DNA of 64,000 nucleotides from Psilocybe azurescens (GCA_023853785.1 JAJIRX010000500.1:248001-312000), one strand, 5' to 3'; counted from the stretch's first letter, positions 1-12,136 are shown. Notes: generated by a model from the letters alone, not told the origin. Program-made: numbers and translations.

Positions 1-723
1 TAATCCGCATGCCAATGTGGAAGGCATACACCCACTGCTTCCGACCCCGTATTTGCATAATCACCTCACTGTTTTATCAAGGCGGACTCCCATCAGGGAG
101 TCGTTTGATCGTGTCATCCAGGCCAAGAACCAAAACAGGCGGTAAAAATGCAATATATGCGAACGTTATGGATCATATATCCGCACTTCCTTTTGTAGCT
201 GCGCAAACTCTCTCCTATGATACTCACCTCTTTCGGCATGATATTGTCATGTGTTTCCCAGCTATTGCTCCAGCGTCCTATTTATTAATTAACTTTTTAC
301 AGCACTATATGCTTTCCAGCCCACTTTTCGTCTTCTTCTTTTCAACGTTGTAGTTGTACCTTCCCATCATAGCGACCCCTACTTTTTCCAGACTTTCGAG
401 TACTTACATTAATTATTATACGAAGTATTTGTATCGAGCAATTATGTATCGATTTGGAGTCTGTAGAGTACAAGTACAACTGTTTTACCAATTCTGAGAT
501 TCTTTCCATAGACTACATATCTGGTCTGCGTGTTTACAGCTGCGCAACTTACTCGACCGATGAAGCAGCGCAGCTGTGTGACCGTTGGCGTTTCGCCATT
601 TGTCCGCGTCACGTTCTGGGCATTTCCTCACGTTGAACGCACATTACAAGTTGTTCTCCTTCCGCCGCCTCCTTTTCTCTCTTTCTCTACTGTACCTCTT
701 TTGTTCTCGTACCTCTTTTCAAC
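1..723. other. upstream region, no gene recognised
   Basis: Short open frames occur here, the longest at 9-353, but none shows a recognisable motif or a convincing splice pattern. From about 640 the sequence is pyrimidine-rich up to the GOT1 start, as expected of a fungal promoter and 5' leader. Confidence 0.5.
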
Positions 724-1399
724 ATGTGGCTTTCAGATGCTCAAAGTTAGTCCTTTCCACCTCAACTTCTCTTGACTTGCTCAGACTGACGTTACACGTC
801 TTACCCTACCAGAAATTGGCGTAGCACTCACGACGTTTGGAGCACTTTTCATGCTCTTGGGTGTTATGCTCTTCTTTGACGGGGCATTACTGGCTCTTGG
901 AAATGTATGCGCCTACTGGGTTGTTTTAGATGCGCTGCCCTAACGAAACACATAACGCGCAGATCCTCTTCATTTCCGGACTCACTCTGATCATTGGCCC
1001 CCAAAAGACGTTCTATTTCTTCGCGAGGAAGCAAAAGATTAGGGGCACTGTATGTTTCTTGGGTGGTATTCTACTGGTATTCCTCAAATGGCCATTCATT
1101 GGGGTGATTGTCGAGACTTTCGGATTCCTGAACTTGTTTGGGTATGTTCCCAATTTTACACGTATGCGCGGTCGTGGCGCATTGCCTGACTTACACGACA
1201 CCACAATAGCGACTTCTTCCCGGTGGTTATCACTTTCCTACGCCAGTTGCCCTTTATCGGAACAGTACTATCGATGCCATATATCTCCACCGTGAGTGCA
1301 TGAATGTCCGTTCCGGTATGTGTGCAGTCTTACAATTAATGTCTCCGTTTTATCTAGGTTGTCGACCGGGTCGCTGGTTCACGGACATCTGCAGTATAA
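724..1399 (+). CDS. GOT1: Golgi transport protein Got1
   Basis: Small tetraspanning membrane protein of the Got1/Sft2 family, which acts in vesicle traffic between the ER and Golgi. Five exons (724-745, 813-904, 963-1141, 1210-1291, 1358-1399) join in frame with GT-AG introns and give 138 residues, the normal family length. The start MWLSDAQKIGVALTTFG matches the family opening, and LLALGNILFISG and IGPQKTFYFFARKQKIRG are family hallmarks. Four hydrophobic segments follow one another. The first intron has a decoy AG at 784; only the acceptor at 812 keeps the frame and restores the conserved K-I-G. The gene is intact and converges on the transporter that ends at 1489. Confidence 0.93.
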
Positions 1400-1488
1400 C
1401 ATTCTCTTTTAGATACCTGTGAATTAGATTTATTACGGATATCCTAAGGCTGTGCCGCGATAGGTTCACGTATTGGCCAACCGGTCAC

Positions 1489-3686
1489 TCAGTTCTTCAC
1501 GTCTTCAACAAAATGGCCAGTTCTCTTTTCATCGTCTCCCTCATTTGTTTCGTTGTCTTTTCTGTCTATCTCCTCCGTCGAAGTACGTTCCCGCTGATTG
1601 AACTCCTCGACGGTCCTGAAGCGGAAGCCATCCTTCCTAGTCTGGTCAATGACCAAGCCACTAACCGCAAATGTTGTGAGGATCAGTGACATTTAGACAG
1701 CGTAGAAATACTAACATTGCGTAGATTGACATAGCGATATATCCAGAGAGTGGCACAAGGTACGACCTCCTTGTGGAGATTCTGTCGGCAATCGATGCTT
1801 GGGCGGGTGGATACCATGCGCCTCCTCCGACGCCCTATAGAAAGAGTAAGTTAGTTTCGGATAGTAACATTGTGGTAGGCATATTACCATCACTATGAGT
1901 CCGGACCCTTGCTTTGTATGAATCCCCAAGTTTTTAGTCCCGAGCGTGAAGATACACTTCAGGGAGTTCTTGAGTTAGACGTTAATTATGTCCCAGTGTG
2001 GCTTGAGCTTACTGGATAGCATATAGACTCGAAGAAGAAGAGTGCGAATAGGCACCCGACACCTGCCTTTCCACTGACCAATGCAACACACAGCGAGAAT
2101 ATGCAACAGCAGACGGCATAAATGCTTAGAAGGAGTGCTGGGTCGACGTAGTTCAAGATGCACACGCCGACGAACCTATAATCACCGAAGGTACAGTCAC
2201 GCAAGGTCCAACAGCTTGTGAGGACGAGACAACACGTACCTTCCAAAGGTAAAGGTCATTTGACAAAGGAAAATAACTGGCTCGCTCTTGAAGCATCGAT
2301 ACCGATTCCTTGCTCGACCAGAAAGTTAACGGCCAGCGAAGCCACCCCCACCTGAGCGCCACTTTATGTACGCTGGTATTAAGTACTGCATTATGAAGTC
2401 TCGAGAATGGGACGTACACATAGGCAGTCTGAGCGACAAATCCAAAGATGCATCTATATTGCTTCCAAAACGATTCAGCCTCTACCTCGCCCTCGCCCTC
2501 TGGAAGTTGATAGAGTATGGCCTCTTCTTCGATTTCAGGCAAGTCGCAAAAACTGGATAGATTTTACTAGTCAGTGTAGTGTGTGAAGGAGCAACCAATA
2601 AGCAACATACTAGAATAAGATATTCAAAACCAATCCTAGTCCAGCAACGGCGAGATATACCCTGTTTGAAATTATGAGAGAGATATCGCGGTTCAAAGCC
2701 TGAAAGTTTGTACCATTGAACGGTATCCAATTTAGTAGCATTTGCGCCTCTAAAGAACCAACGCGAAGCAATAAGGGGTCCAGAAAATGATGCTACCCCT
2801 GAAAACCTTGACTGAAATTTAAACGCGCAGCAGCATATTTTGGAGTCCCGAGAACTGAAATATATGAATTGGCCGCTACCTCAAGGGTAGCGAGTCCGCA
2901 ACCTGAGATACCAATTTGTCAATGGCAACTCCACACAGACAGATATTGTTATTCCTGTCTCACCGATAACAAATGTACATCCTACGAAAGCTCCATATTT
3001 TGCAAATTTAGCGGAAGGCCAGAAAAATACAGCTCCTGTGGGAATTTATGAGTATTGTCATACAAAAAAGGGACATTTATATTTGCCTAGACTGTATAAG
3101 GTGAGTCCTAGATGAATACCGGCCTTTAAGAAGAAATATAAAAATAAATCTTTATGGGGAGCTGTGAGCCTTTCACACCTTGTAGCCGTACTTTCTCATC
3201 TACCAACATGGGTTAGAATAGAATCGTATAGTTGAAGGTAGGAGTACTCACAAATATCCCAGCGAACGGGGAAAAGACAACATATGCACCAAAATAGGCC
3301 AGTTGGAGTAATGTACTTTGGGTCTTATTTATTCCAAAGACTTTTGGAAATGCGCATTTAGAACGTCTAGAAGCTAGCAGGGATGAAGGTATATTAGAAT
3401 GAATCTATATCGCACGGTTCTCTGTGCATACCCCGTACGCGAAACCCCCTGTGCCCGTATGTTAAGGTAATGAGAAAAAGGATCGGCAGGGGGTAGAACC
3501 GGTCAATATGAACTCACACGTAAAGAAAAGAGACGTGACGAGGGCGAAAGCGAAGGCCCATCTGCCTCTAGTCAGTTGAGATCCTAAAGACAGGTCGTAT
3601 GTGAGCCCCAATCCTTTTCATGGACCATTGCGATAGAAGTCACCTGTAAGAGGGACTGGGGGTCCGGACGTTGATGTTGATGGCAT
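1489..3686 (-). CDS. MFS transporter, FHS/fucose-permease type, frame broken three times
   Basis: Major facilitator related to L-fucose permeases, expected to carry a sugar across the plasma membrane with protons. About 15 short exons can be traced from MPSTSTSGPPVPLTG at 3686 to a charged C-terminal tail at 1489. Recognisable stretches are LVTSLFFTWGFAYG, LLDVLNAHFQ, YFGAYVVFSPFAG, GCGLATLEVAANSYI, VYLAVAGLGLVLNILF, CLFALFFFESICYP and GVGGGAWYPPAQASIADR. One intron (starting near 3086) appears to be GC-AG. The frame needs one extra base at three places: 3336-3346, 2796-2799 and 2265-2268, each in a short homopolymer. Everything else is conserved, so base-calling errors are likelier than true pseudogenisation, though a recent pseudogene cannot be excluded. 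The substrate is not readable from the sequence. Confidence 0.82.
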
Positions 3687-4140
3687 TCCAGATACAGTTC
3701 TGAAGAGTTGGCAGAGAAAGGCAAGAGTTTATCGCGCAACTTTCGGTGGTAAGAGCCAGCACATCCAGAATCGAATGGGACAGAGTGCGCCGTATTTGAA
3801 GACATTTTACAATTCTTTAGTCGGCGTAGAATCCAAAACGGGCGACAGGAACCACATTGCAGAAGGAAACCTTTTATATAGCCCAATCAAATGAGATTTA
3901 AATTGGAGTAGAAGCATGAACAGAGTTTCAGCTGATGTCTTTAGCGTAGCTGCAACTCGGTCGTGGTTGCCCTTTGCGGCGTGCACTCACAAGAAATCGC
4001 TTAAAACCAATCCCATGATGTCATCCGGCCCGCTATCTCTTCCTTCCATCTTCACCACTCGAAAACCATTCAGCAGCCTTTTTCATCATAGCTACTCTGC
4101 ATACATATCCTAAAAATATTTCCCATTAATTCTTCCACAG
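3687..4140. other. divergent intergenic region
   Basis: Lies between the MFS transporter start and the next plus-strand gene. An open frame at 3916-4113 may hold the first exon of the downstream gene: its frame matches the exon that begins after the acceptor at 4140, but I could not find a convincing donor. Confidence 0.45.
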
Positions 4141-5218
4141 AGACGACAAAGATGGTCCATGAAATTTTCAGAAAGGCACTTGCGGTTCGATATCGTTTTT
4201 CTTGATCTCTTATACGCGATCCTCAAGCTTGACAAATCCGTGCTGCAGACAAAATATCAAACTGTTAAAACTCAGTATCCGACAGAAGGCCGGCGTAAAT
4301 GGCGTTTGCGTGTCCTTTACGACTCATGGCCTCAGTTTGCGTCTGAATCCTCCAATATTAATGTAGTTCAAGTTGGCTCAGTTAGTCAAGCCTCGGTACG
4401 TCGTCTATCATCGTTTCCTTCTTAGAAGTCCCGTCTGAAAGCTTTCAACTATCAGTATGAATCCGATCCTGATCCTTCGGACTCTGTTCTGGAAGACGAA
4501 GAACTGGGGCTCATAATACGGACGGACTTCACAAACGATGACGCCTGGAATACTTTCTGTCAAAAAGTACAAGCGGCCCAGAAAGAGCTTTTGTCTGATC
4601 TCTCGAACGGAGGCGTAGAAGCACCAGCGGCTGAAGATGGAGGTGATGTATCTATGGAGGATGTCCCACCACCACCACCACCTGCAACGGCCGACGACGC
4701 CGACGACTCTGACTCTTCAAGTGAGGAGGCTGAAATCGTGAAGATCTTAGATCCTTCTGACCCAGCCGACAGGCTCAGATTGACAAACATCTCGAATCTT
4801 GCCGCTCTTCGCTTGTTCAACGATGTCGATATTCGGCCTGCGCCTACGCCTCCTGCTGGAACCAAGAGGATCTCACCTCCAAATCCGCTGATAGACCAAG
4901 AAGGATGGCAAGAAATATATAGAGGCAAAAACCTGTGGATATACGATACAAAATCCATCACAGATGAATGCGTCAGAGTCGTAGGCCAGGCAGGAGATTT
5001 TTATGGCACCGCGTCGTGAGAACCCGTTTCGCGTCTTCTTTCCCAATTTATTATTAACAAAATGTTCTAGAGGCGACAGCTGGCGTGCACGAGGATCGCA
5101 TGTCGCAGAGTTACAATTCAATATGACATATCAAGGGATGAAGATAGACTTCAATGGCCTCGACAAGTGGGACTGGAATGAAAGAGCACGTAATCTTCAA
5201 GAATGTAGTGTTCTGTAG
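4141..5218 (+). CDS. conserved basidiomycete protein of unknown function (5' end unresolved)
   Basis: Acidic, probably soluble protein. The exon opening at 4141 (RRQRWSMKFSERHLRFDIVF) continues to about 4395 and is joined to 4426-5015 and 5071-5218. Features in order: a basic N-terminal third; a segment IIRTDFTNDDAWNTFCQKV that resembles the DUF6924 type; a proline run of six followed by an acidic stretch rich in D, S and E; then a conserved C-terminal half including DVDIRPAPTPPAGTKRISP and FNMTYQGMKIDFNGLDKWD. The first methionine in frame inside this exon is at 4159, but an upstream exon probably supplies the start. The intron at 4396-4425 would be only 30 bases; using the GTTAGT donor at 4381 gives 45 bases and drops five residues. 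No function is assigned. Confidence 0.7.
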
Positions 5219-5324
5219 CGGTAATACACTCTGTACTTCAGTTTTTGGCAAGTTTTTTGATATTTTGCGTGTACAACAAGGAACAAGTCTCGTGGAGCTC
5301 AACTCGTAAATACAGGTAAAATTT

Positions 5325-6561
5325 TTATGAAGTAACGGTCCAGACGCGAAGTTGGTTGTCAGTGAAGCCAGCGAACAAAGTCTGGCCATCAGCCGACCAA
5401 GCGATGGAAACACATTCAGGTTGTCTGGCCTCCTCACGAACATCAGTGTAGGCGGGCTTGAGCTCATCGACAATGGACCTAAACAATGAATTAGGTATTT
5501 GAAACAAATAGTATCAGATTGTACTCACTTGCTCTCAAGATCAAAGATTTTGACACAGCTGGCAGTGGCAGCGCAAAGCCAGTATCGGTTGGGGGAGAAG
5601 ACGAGAGCGTTGACAACATCACCAGCCTCAAGAGAGTAGAGGTGCTTGCCCTCGTTCAAATCCCAGAGCATGGTAATGCCATCCTTGCCACCGGAAGCTG
5701 CGAGAGAACCATCGGGGGAGACGGAAACGGTGTTGATGTAACCGGTGTGTCCGTAGTGGTTGGTCTTCAACTTGAACTTGGAGAGTTCCCAAACCTGAGA
5801 TAGAGGGTCAATAAGATGTCGCACCGATATTAAATGATTTAAAGCGCGTCAGAGATCTTGGTGGAAAGGTAGTCTCATTGAACTCGAAAGTTCTCTGAAG
5901 TAGCAAATATATCGTTGTCGCATCATACGCATGGGGTGGGAATTCGGAAGAGAATGAACAATTTAACGGACGCTTACCTTGACGACCTTGTCCCAACCGC
6001 AGGAAACGATGACAGGGTTCGAAACATTAGGACTGAACCTCACGCAAGAGACCCACTCAGTGTGACCTTCCTCCTTGATGTCGTATTTGCACTCTCCGAG
6101 GGTGTTCCAGAGCTTGATAGTTCTGTCACGCGAACCGGAGACAATTTGCCTGTTATCAGCGCTGAAGCTGACGGAAAGGACATCGGAGGTGTGTCCGACG
6201 AAGCGGCGAGTGGTCAATCCGGTGTTGAGATCCCAGAGACGAAGAGTGTGATCCCAAGAAGAGGAGAGCGCAAATTGGCCGTCGGAAGAGATTACGACAT
6301 CGGAAACGAAGTGATTGTGTCCATGGAGGATTCTTTTGGGGTATCCGTAGGAGTCCTCATCGCGGGTCAATTGCCAGACAATGATAGTCTTGTCTGGGTT
6401 GATTTAAGATATTAGATGGCGCGCAAAACATCCACGAAAAGGTTGTTCATACCCCGCGAAGCAGTCAAGATCATGTCCGGGTTCTCCGAAGAGGTGGCAA
6501 TGGCGGTGACCCATCCCTTGTGGCCCTCCAAAGAGCCTAGGAAACGCAGCGATTCAGTCAT
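5325..6561 (-). CDS. RACK1: RACK1-type WD40 protein (ribosome-bound G-beta-like scaffold)
   Basis: Orthologue of RACK1, yeast Asc1 and Neurospora CPC-2: a seven-blade WD40 propeller on the 40S subunit near the mRNA exit that also scaffolds signalling kinases. Exons at 6453-6561, 5978-6393, 5529-5794 and 5325-5478 join in frame to 314 residues, the usual size. Visible motifs: [20 protein letters not shown] at the start, repeated GH/WD blades such as [41 protein letters not shown] and [13 protein letters not shown], and an ending [10 protein letters not shown]. The frame is intact throughout. The second intron (5795-5977) is 183 bases, far longer than its neighbours, because it carries a box C/D snoRNA. 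Confidence 0.96.
5845..5930 (-). ncRNA. intron-encoded box C/D snoRNA, U24/snR24-like
   Basis: Sits on the sense strand of RACK1 intron 2. Reading the minus strand: a short stem GCGT (5927-5930), a C box ATGATGC (5920-5926), a guide ATATTTGCTACTTC followed by a D'-like CAGA, a second guide CCACCAAGATCT, and D box CTGA (5849-5852) with CGCG closing the stem. From memory, both guide blocks match yeast snR24 and vertebrate U24, which direct 2'-O-methylation of large-subunit rRNA. Yeast snR24 likewise lies in an intron of the RACK1 orthologue ASC1, so both sequence and host agree. No covariance search was possible. Confidence 0.85.
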
Positions 6562-6951
6562 ATTGTTTTGGCTGAGTTAGACGTCGACGCAGCCTTCAAG
6601 CGCAGACAACGAAGTGACAGTTACACCAGCCACCGTTACATGTGACTGTATAGTTCCCGGCATTCCCCGTACTTTACCCTCTAGTTAAGCCATCTCTGGA
6701 ATGTTGAATGTAATTAATGTCCAATCTTAACTGCTAAACCGGTTTCCCTAGTGAGAGCGAGGCGAGAGTTTAGAAAAACCTCGCTCTTGAGGTCATTCCC
6801 GGCCAGTTGTCACGGATGTCAATTCCAGCTTGCGCGTCTATTTGAATTGCTGATTGTAGAGTATCTAATCTTTTATCGGGTGTTCCATGCGCACTGTAGG
6901 CATCGGGAAGCTATAAATACAATGGGGCCCTTATCTTGAGAACCAACGGCA
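6562..6951. other. divergent promoter region between RACK1 and the nucleoside hydrolase
   Basis: No gene-like structure was seen here. A pyrimidine-rich strand lies upstream of each start, as expected for two divergent fungal promoters. Confidence 0.5.
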
Positions 6952-8576
6952 ATGATTTCTGCACCACGAACTTCCATTCCAGTCATTAGTGAGTACTACA
7001 AATTAATATCCTGGGGATCTCCTTCAACTCATGTTGCTGTAGTCGACACCGATCCTGGTGTAGATGATGTTATTGCCATGTGCGCTTGCCATCCGGTGTT
7101 TTCTAGTAGACGGATTCTGAAGATTCCCATTCATTAGCTTGCTTGCGATAGCTTCACCGGAGTTGGAAATACTTGCATTTAATGTTTCGTATGGTAAGCA
7201 GCTCTGCATTGTATCAATACCAACATTTCATCCATATCGTCCTCTGCAGGAAATACCGATCTTGAAGCCGCTTAGTAACAACAGTTAATCTGATACCTTG
7301 GGCCCAAATAATGCTAATTTTATAGCCTCAATATCCTTATGGTATACCAGGTGATTGAACGTTACCTAGAGCAAAACCCTTCTCATAAGGATCGATTTCC
7401 GAATTTTAACCTCGAGAGGAAGCCTATACTTGCAAGGGGCTCTGACGCCCCACTCTTTGGAGACGTTCGCCTTGCACAGTACTTTCACGGAAGGTAGGTA
7501 CCTACTTCTTTAGCGGGCGACCTTCTCTCACATCATCGTGCAATATAGAGATGGCTTGGGAGACATCAAAGATCGTCACCCCGAATTATCCGTGGAGTCT
7601 CAGCAAGACAACCCGTACTTAGAGATATCTAGCAAATCTGGCGTCGACGTTGCTCTCGGTATCCTCAGGTCTTGGCCATCCAGAAGTGTCACTATTATTA
7701 CACTGGGTCCGCTTACCAACTTGGCTCAAATGATGCGCAAAGAGTGTCAACTTGTAGCTGATCGCATTGGTCGAGTCATATGTATGGGTGGTGCACTGGA
7801 TGTCCCTGGCAACACAACCGCTGTTGCTGAATGTGATTAGTCTCTGGTTACAAACACGAATTCGGATCACTAACTACTCTCCTAGTCAATTTTTTCGCAG
7901 ACCCATATGCCGTCAAAGAATTGTTGATGTCCACACCTTCCCATAAGGGCATTCCTCTCGACCGTTTCCTCCTTATTCCTCTTGATATAACCACTCCGCA
8001 TGAACTACCATTTCCACTCTACAAAGAAATCGTCGACCCTACTTTCGAAAACACCAAGTTCCCATCTATTTCTGGCGATAAATCATCTATAGCTCATTTC
8101 ACAAGTTCTTTTTTGGAACGGACACGCGAGATCATGTTAGCATTTGGCAAGGATGCTATGGAGCTCCATGATATTGTTGCTGTCTGGTGTGCGATTGCAA
8201 ATCCACCCTTTGCAAATGGGAAACCCGTAGCTCTTGCCCCGGGTTGGCAAGGTGCTCGCCGTGTTTTCGACATTGAAAGGTAATTTGCGTATGGTGTTAT
8301 TTCTGGAACTTTTCGTGACATTTTATCAGAACCGGGGAGCTTACTCGTGGAATGCTGGTAGTCGACAGACGCGAGGATGAATCTGCGTATCCCCTTGGCA
8401 CCAACCGTTCCGAAGCGCAAAAAGATCCAAACGACCCGCATCATATAGAACAGTATACAGAACCCAAATTTTCTGCTGAAAGTGAGGGGGTTCTGTGCAT
8501 AAATGGAACCCCAGGTCCCAAAGCATTACTGCAGATCCTGCTTGGTAGAGTGTGGGGTTGTTCTCTAGCATTGTGA
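6952..8576 (+). CDS. inosine-uridine type nucleoside hydrolase
   Basis: Hydrolyses the N-glycosidic bond of ribonucleosides for purine and pyrimidine salvage. Eight exons (6952-6988, 7043-7079, 7138-7193, 7250-7274, 7326-7493, 7549-7832, 7886-8279, 8330-8576) join without a break to 415 residues. The calcium- and ribose-binding motif IDTDPGVDDVIA stands near the N-terminus, followed by SPELEILAFNVSYGNTDLEA, TIITLGPLTNLA, CMGGALDVPGNTT and NFFADPYA, all in the order expected for the family. The fungal protein is longer than bacterial enzymes (about 310-330 residues) because of an insert after the fifth exon and a C-terminal extension. No signal peptide is seen, so it is probably cytosolic. It stops 32 bases from the stop of the convergent permease. 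Confidence 0.92.
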
Positions 8577-8608
8577 AATTTAAGAAGAATATACATTTAA
8601 ACCAACAT

Positions 8609-10878
8609 CTAGAAAATAGAATTCAGGAATCTATCGTATGCTGATAGCTTAGAGACATCTGTTTGTATGTCTGCATTGTCTTTTTCGAGCTCAATCAGGT
8701 TCAATTCGGAGTTGATGTCGATGGCATCCAAACTGATGACCGAGTCCTTTAGCCAAACTTTGCAAACAAAGTAAAAGGCAGGATATATCAAACTGGATAG
8801 AAAAATGAACCAGTTTTCACGAATACAAAGTAGTCGAGAAAACTTACCAGTTAAGATAGTTGGAGGCAAAGGAGGATAGGTTGAATGATGGAAAGAAGGA
8901 GTTCCAACCGCTGAAAAGTAATATAAAAATGTTCATGCTAAGTGCATAGTACTTTTATAGAAGCATCGTTAGTATACAAATGCTCGGTAATACAGGGTAA
9001 TACACACTGTTATATATGGCTGAAGAGGACTTTTGTACGGCAAGGACTCTCTGGGTATTCCTTGAACCTCCATGGCATGAAAAAATCGGAGGTAACTTAA
9101 ACAAATAATAACCCATGAGATGATACCGGAAGTCGTTACCAGAGACACGAGCCACAAGAACGCCTGGATTGGAGTAAGTTTTTGATTGGCGAAATGTTCT
9201 GCTTGATCTTACCTTGAACGATCCCTGGTTCAAGCTTGTATAGGCGACTGCACCCCAGGCACCCGAGGCGGCTACAGCCACATAAGGAATTCCAAACCGG
9301 TTTAGTTTAGTAAAAATAACCGGCGCGTGGCCATCAAGGGCAAGGCCTTGAAGAGTGCGTGAAGCCAAAAATGTGCACGCATTTCCGGCACTGAAAGCAG
9401 AACTGAACACCTATCTCACGATAAGTCGGACGCTAAAGAACTCGAAGGGCTGAATAATGCATACAATAGCATTCATCACCGATGGTATAGCCTGTTGATA
9501 TCAGTCTAGACAAAAATAAATGATATGAAGTAACTGATCAGCAACGCACCTTGATACCTACTCTATTAAAAGCAATAACAAAGGACTATGAGTAACATCT
9601 CCTGTTGGAAGATACAGCCGTGTATCATCAGCTGGCACCAGAAGAGATATTATAAGAACAGAGGCCACATAAAAGACGACAACACGAGCAAATGTCTTCT
9701 TGAGAGCTGCAGGTATTGATTTCCGAGGATTTTGAGTTTCTGCACCAGCTATGGCCACAACTTGCACATTTCCGTAAGCGAAAGCCGCAGATATCATGGC
9801 GGACGAGAATCCGAGAAAGCGACCTTGCGCTCCAGTGGCGATATATTCCCGAAATAATTGGTAGGGTTCAGTCCAATATTGAAATCCAATGTATTTCTGA
9901 CCAGGAAGACCGCCCAGGTCCAAGATAATGCCCCCAATAATGAAGCAAACGATAAGAGCGATCTGAATCAATATCCTCGTTCAAAGGTTTTCTGTAGAGC
10001 AGCACCCACGCCACGAAACGCACTTTAAAAAAGCAAGATAGAACTCGAATTCTCCATATACACGGACTGATGAGAAGTTGATGAGCATGATAACAAGCCA
10101 AAGGAAACTACAATGAAGAACAACGATCATTAAAAGTAAGTGGAAGATTTTAAATGCCTCGCACCTTATGGGAATAAACTGATGAATTGTTGGTTTCCAA
10201 AACCCTAACAGTGTCGTAGCAGCACTAATCTCAGTAGGCATTGTGATTGCCAACGAGTACCAAAAGTTCCACCTACAGCAACAGATATGTCAGAAAAGGA
10301 AAATAAATCGGACTTGCAGCGTACCCGGTCGTGACTCCGGTACTTCGATCCAACCACATGCTAGCGTGTCTAACGAACCCACCTTCAACAGGCTTAAACG
10401 CAGACATCTCCGCAGATATATGTGCTTGAGTAATTAATAACATTAGCCGTGGATGAAGCCCGGAAGGAAGGCAATATTAACCGATAGAAGCCGTTACAGT
10501 CCCCATCTAAGTAGCACAGAATATCAAAAGAGTTCCATCATGTAAGTGGCAGGAGTAACCTACAATCATGAAAGCTAGAACACAGCCAAGTGGCCCAGCG
10601 TGAGCCAAAGCCTTACCGCTGGAGAGGAATAAGCCTGTTCCAATCATGCCAGCAAGAGCTATCATCGATAGACTTGCACAGTTATCAGATTAACTATCGT
10701 ATAGACGTAATGAAAGATTGACACACTGTCGCTCTTGAAGGCTTCGCTTTATGGCGCCATTTCCCATGGAACTTGCTGTTCGAGCGCCTTCAGCCTCATC
10801 CTCGTGAGCTGGATCTATTATGTTATCTGGGTTATCCGTTGGCAGTGGCTGATACCTCGAATGGTTTTCAGAAGCCAT
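8609..10878 (-). CDS. amino-acid permease of the AAT/APC family, frame interrupted
   Basis: Proton-coupled amino-acid uptake carrier of the fungal AAT type, with about twelve membrane helices. It begins MASENHSRYQPLPTDN and has a hydrophilic N-tail ending in RHLSMIALAGMIGTGLFLSS, the first transmembrane signature. Further landmarks are EMSAFKPVEGGFVRHASMW, WNFWYSLAITMPTEISA, AFAYGNVQVVAIAGAETQNP and ASRTLQGLALDGHAP. A charged C-tail follows the last helix. At 9580-9584 one base is missing: the conserved SPFVIAFNRVGIK reads out of frame there. A second break, not resolved, lies between about 8935 and 9010, where the helix after YKSPLQPY cannot be joined to GWNSFFPSF. All other exon joins are clean. 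Substrate range is unknown. Confidence 0.85.
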
Positions 10879-11405
10879 TGTGGGATATCGAACAGCGTAT
10901 GAGATATATGGTTAGCTGAATACACGGCAAAGACTCCGCGAATATCATAGATCGGATTAGGTCGAGTGAGCAACAAGGGCGAGTTGAGTGTCAAGGATTA
11001 CGGCAGTGTCAGCGGGTTTGTCAATAAGTTGTTATCAAGTTATGCATGTATGTATCCTTTGAACACGGAGACCCAAAGTATTGGATGAGTTGTTCCGTTA
11101 TTCTTATCAAGGTTTCCCGGCTTGGATGGGGAAAATATGGAGCGCCTATAGAATCACTGGGTTTTGTGTAACATGCCAACTGAAGTTACAACATACGTCG
11201 GTGATCATTGTTCGGATAGTACACTCAATTTCCTTAAGCGGTCATTTTGATTGTGATTTTGATTTTGCGACATCTTGCACCATAGTTGTCGCAAATTGTC
11301 CTACTAACTACCTAAGTCGAATATATCTAGGTCCAACTTCCTGGGGACGACCATCCAACCTTGTTCCCCGAAGGTCCTAATGTGTATATTGCCTTGTATT
11401 CAATC
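10879..11405. other. divergent promoter region between permease and bZIP gene
   Basis: No coding pattern was recognised here. The stretch carries the promoters of the permease (minus) and the bZIP gene (plus). Confidence 0.45.
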
Positions 11406-12136
11406 ATGACCCGAGGACGCAAAAAGACCTCACCATCCCTCCTACTAGGACCCTTGTTCAACAGCGAGATTACCGTGCTCGGAAAGCCAATTACATAGCA
11501 AGTCTCGAAGAGCGCTGTCGTAAAGCAGAGGAGGAAAATGATCAACTACGCAAGAACTAGCCCAGACGCGAGTGCGTCTGGCAAATCCTGCTGTGGTTCT
11601 ACCTGAGACAGTACGCGTCTGTCTTCTTTTCTCACCGACGTGGATTGACATGCTTTTGTGATCGCTAAAAGATCGAAGTATCCAAAGAATTGATGCAGAA
11701 TCTTGCGCTTGCCAGCGCCTCGTTAACGAGGTTCCAGCAATTGACATTTGCTGGCTCTGAAAGCCAATCGGCAGGAGGCCTGCCTGTAGCCTCTTCATCC
11801 AGAATAGAAGTATCACCCGAGCTCCCCGAATCTCCTCGAGAATCTCCAGACAGTGATTTTCCACCAACATATCGACCGCACGGCCATGGAAGAAAACTTC
11901 TGTTCATGGATGAAGACACGCCTCCTTTTTCACCTCATTCGCAAAGAATACCGGCCACTCTCAGCACTCCAAGTCCTGCTTCGAGTTCTGAATGCTGTGG
12001 AGGCATTCTCGACTGCGATGCCCTTGACTGCGACGGAGTTATTGAAGATAAGGACCAAAGAAGTGGAAGCGGATCACGATCCAGAGTGTCGGGGTTACGC
12101 TCAACATCAACGTCTGAGTACATGTTACGGTCATAG
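11406..12136 (+). CDS. bZIP transcription factor, frame broken twice
   Basis: Nuclear DNA-binding protein with a leucine-zipper basic region. If one base is allowed at 11421-11426 and one at 11552-11555, exon 1 reads MTRGRKKDLTIPP, then a basic region QQRDYRARKANYIASLEER, then a heptad segment CRKAEEENDQLRKEL. Exon 2 opens after an intron of about 65 bases with IEVSKELMQNLALASASL, and the rest is a Ser/Pro-rich acidic tail ending TSTSEYMLRS. Both lesions fall next to G or A runs. The basic region lacks the canonical asparagine, which is seen in a fungal subfamily with this opening. Targets cannot be inferred. The gene converges on the BUB2 gene, with 160 bases between the stops. Confidence 0.75.

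Noticed and set aside
9..353. 114-residue open frame at the left edge
   Set aside because: No recognisable domain, no splice context and biased composition. It could be the tail of a gene outside the window, but there is no evidence.
1489..3686. Calling the MFS transporter a confirmed pseudogene
   Set aside because: Its three breaks are of the same homopolymer type that also hits BiP and MED14, so sequence error is at least as likely.
5915..6415. 166-residue open frame on the plus strand
   Set aside because: It is antisense to the intact RACK1 exons, which have far stronger support.
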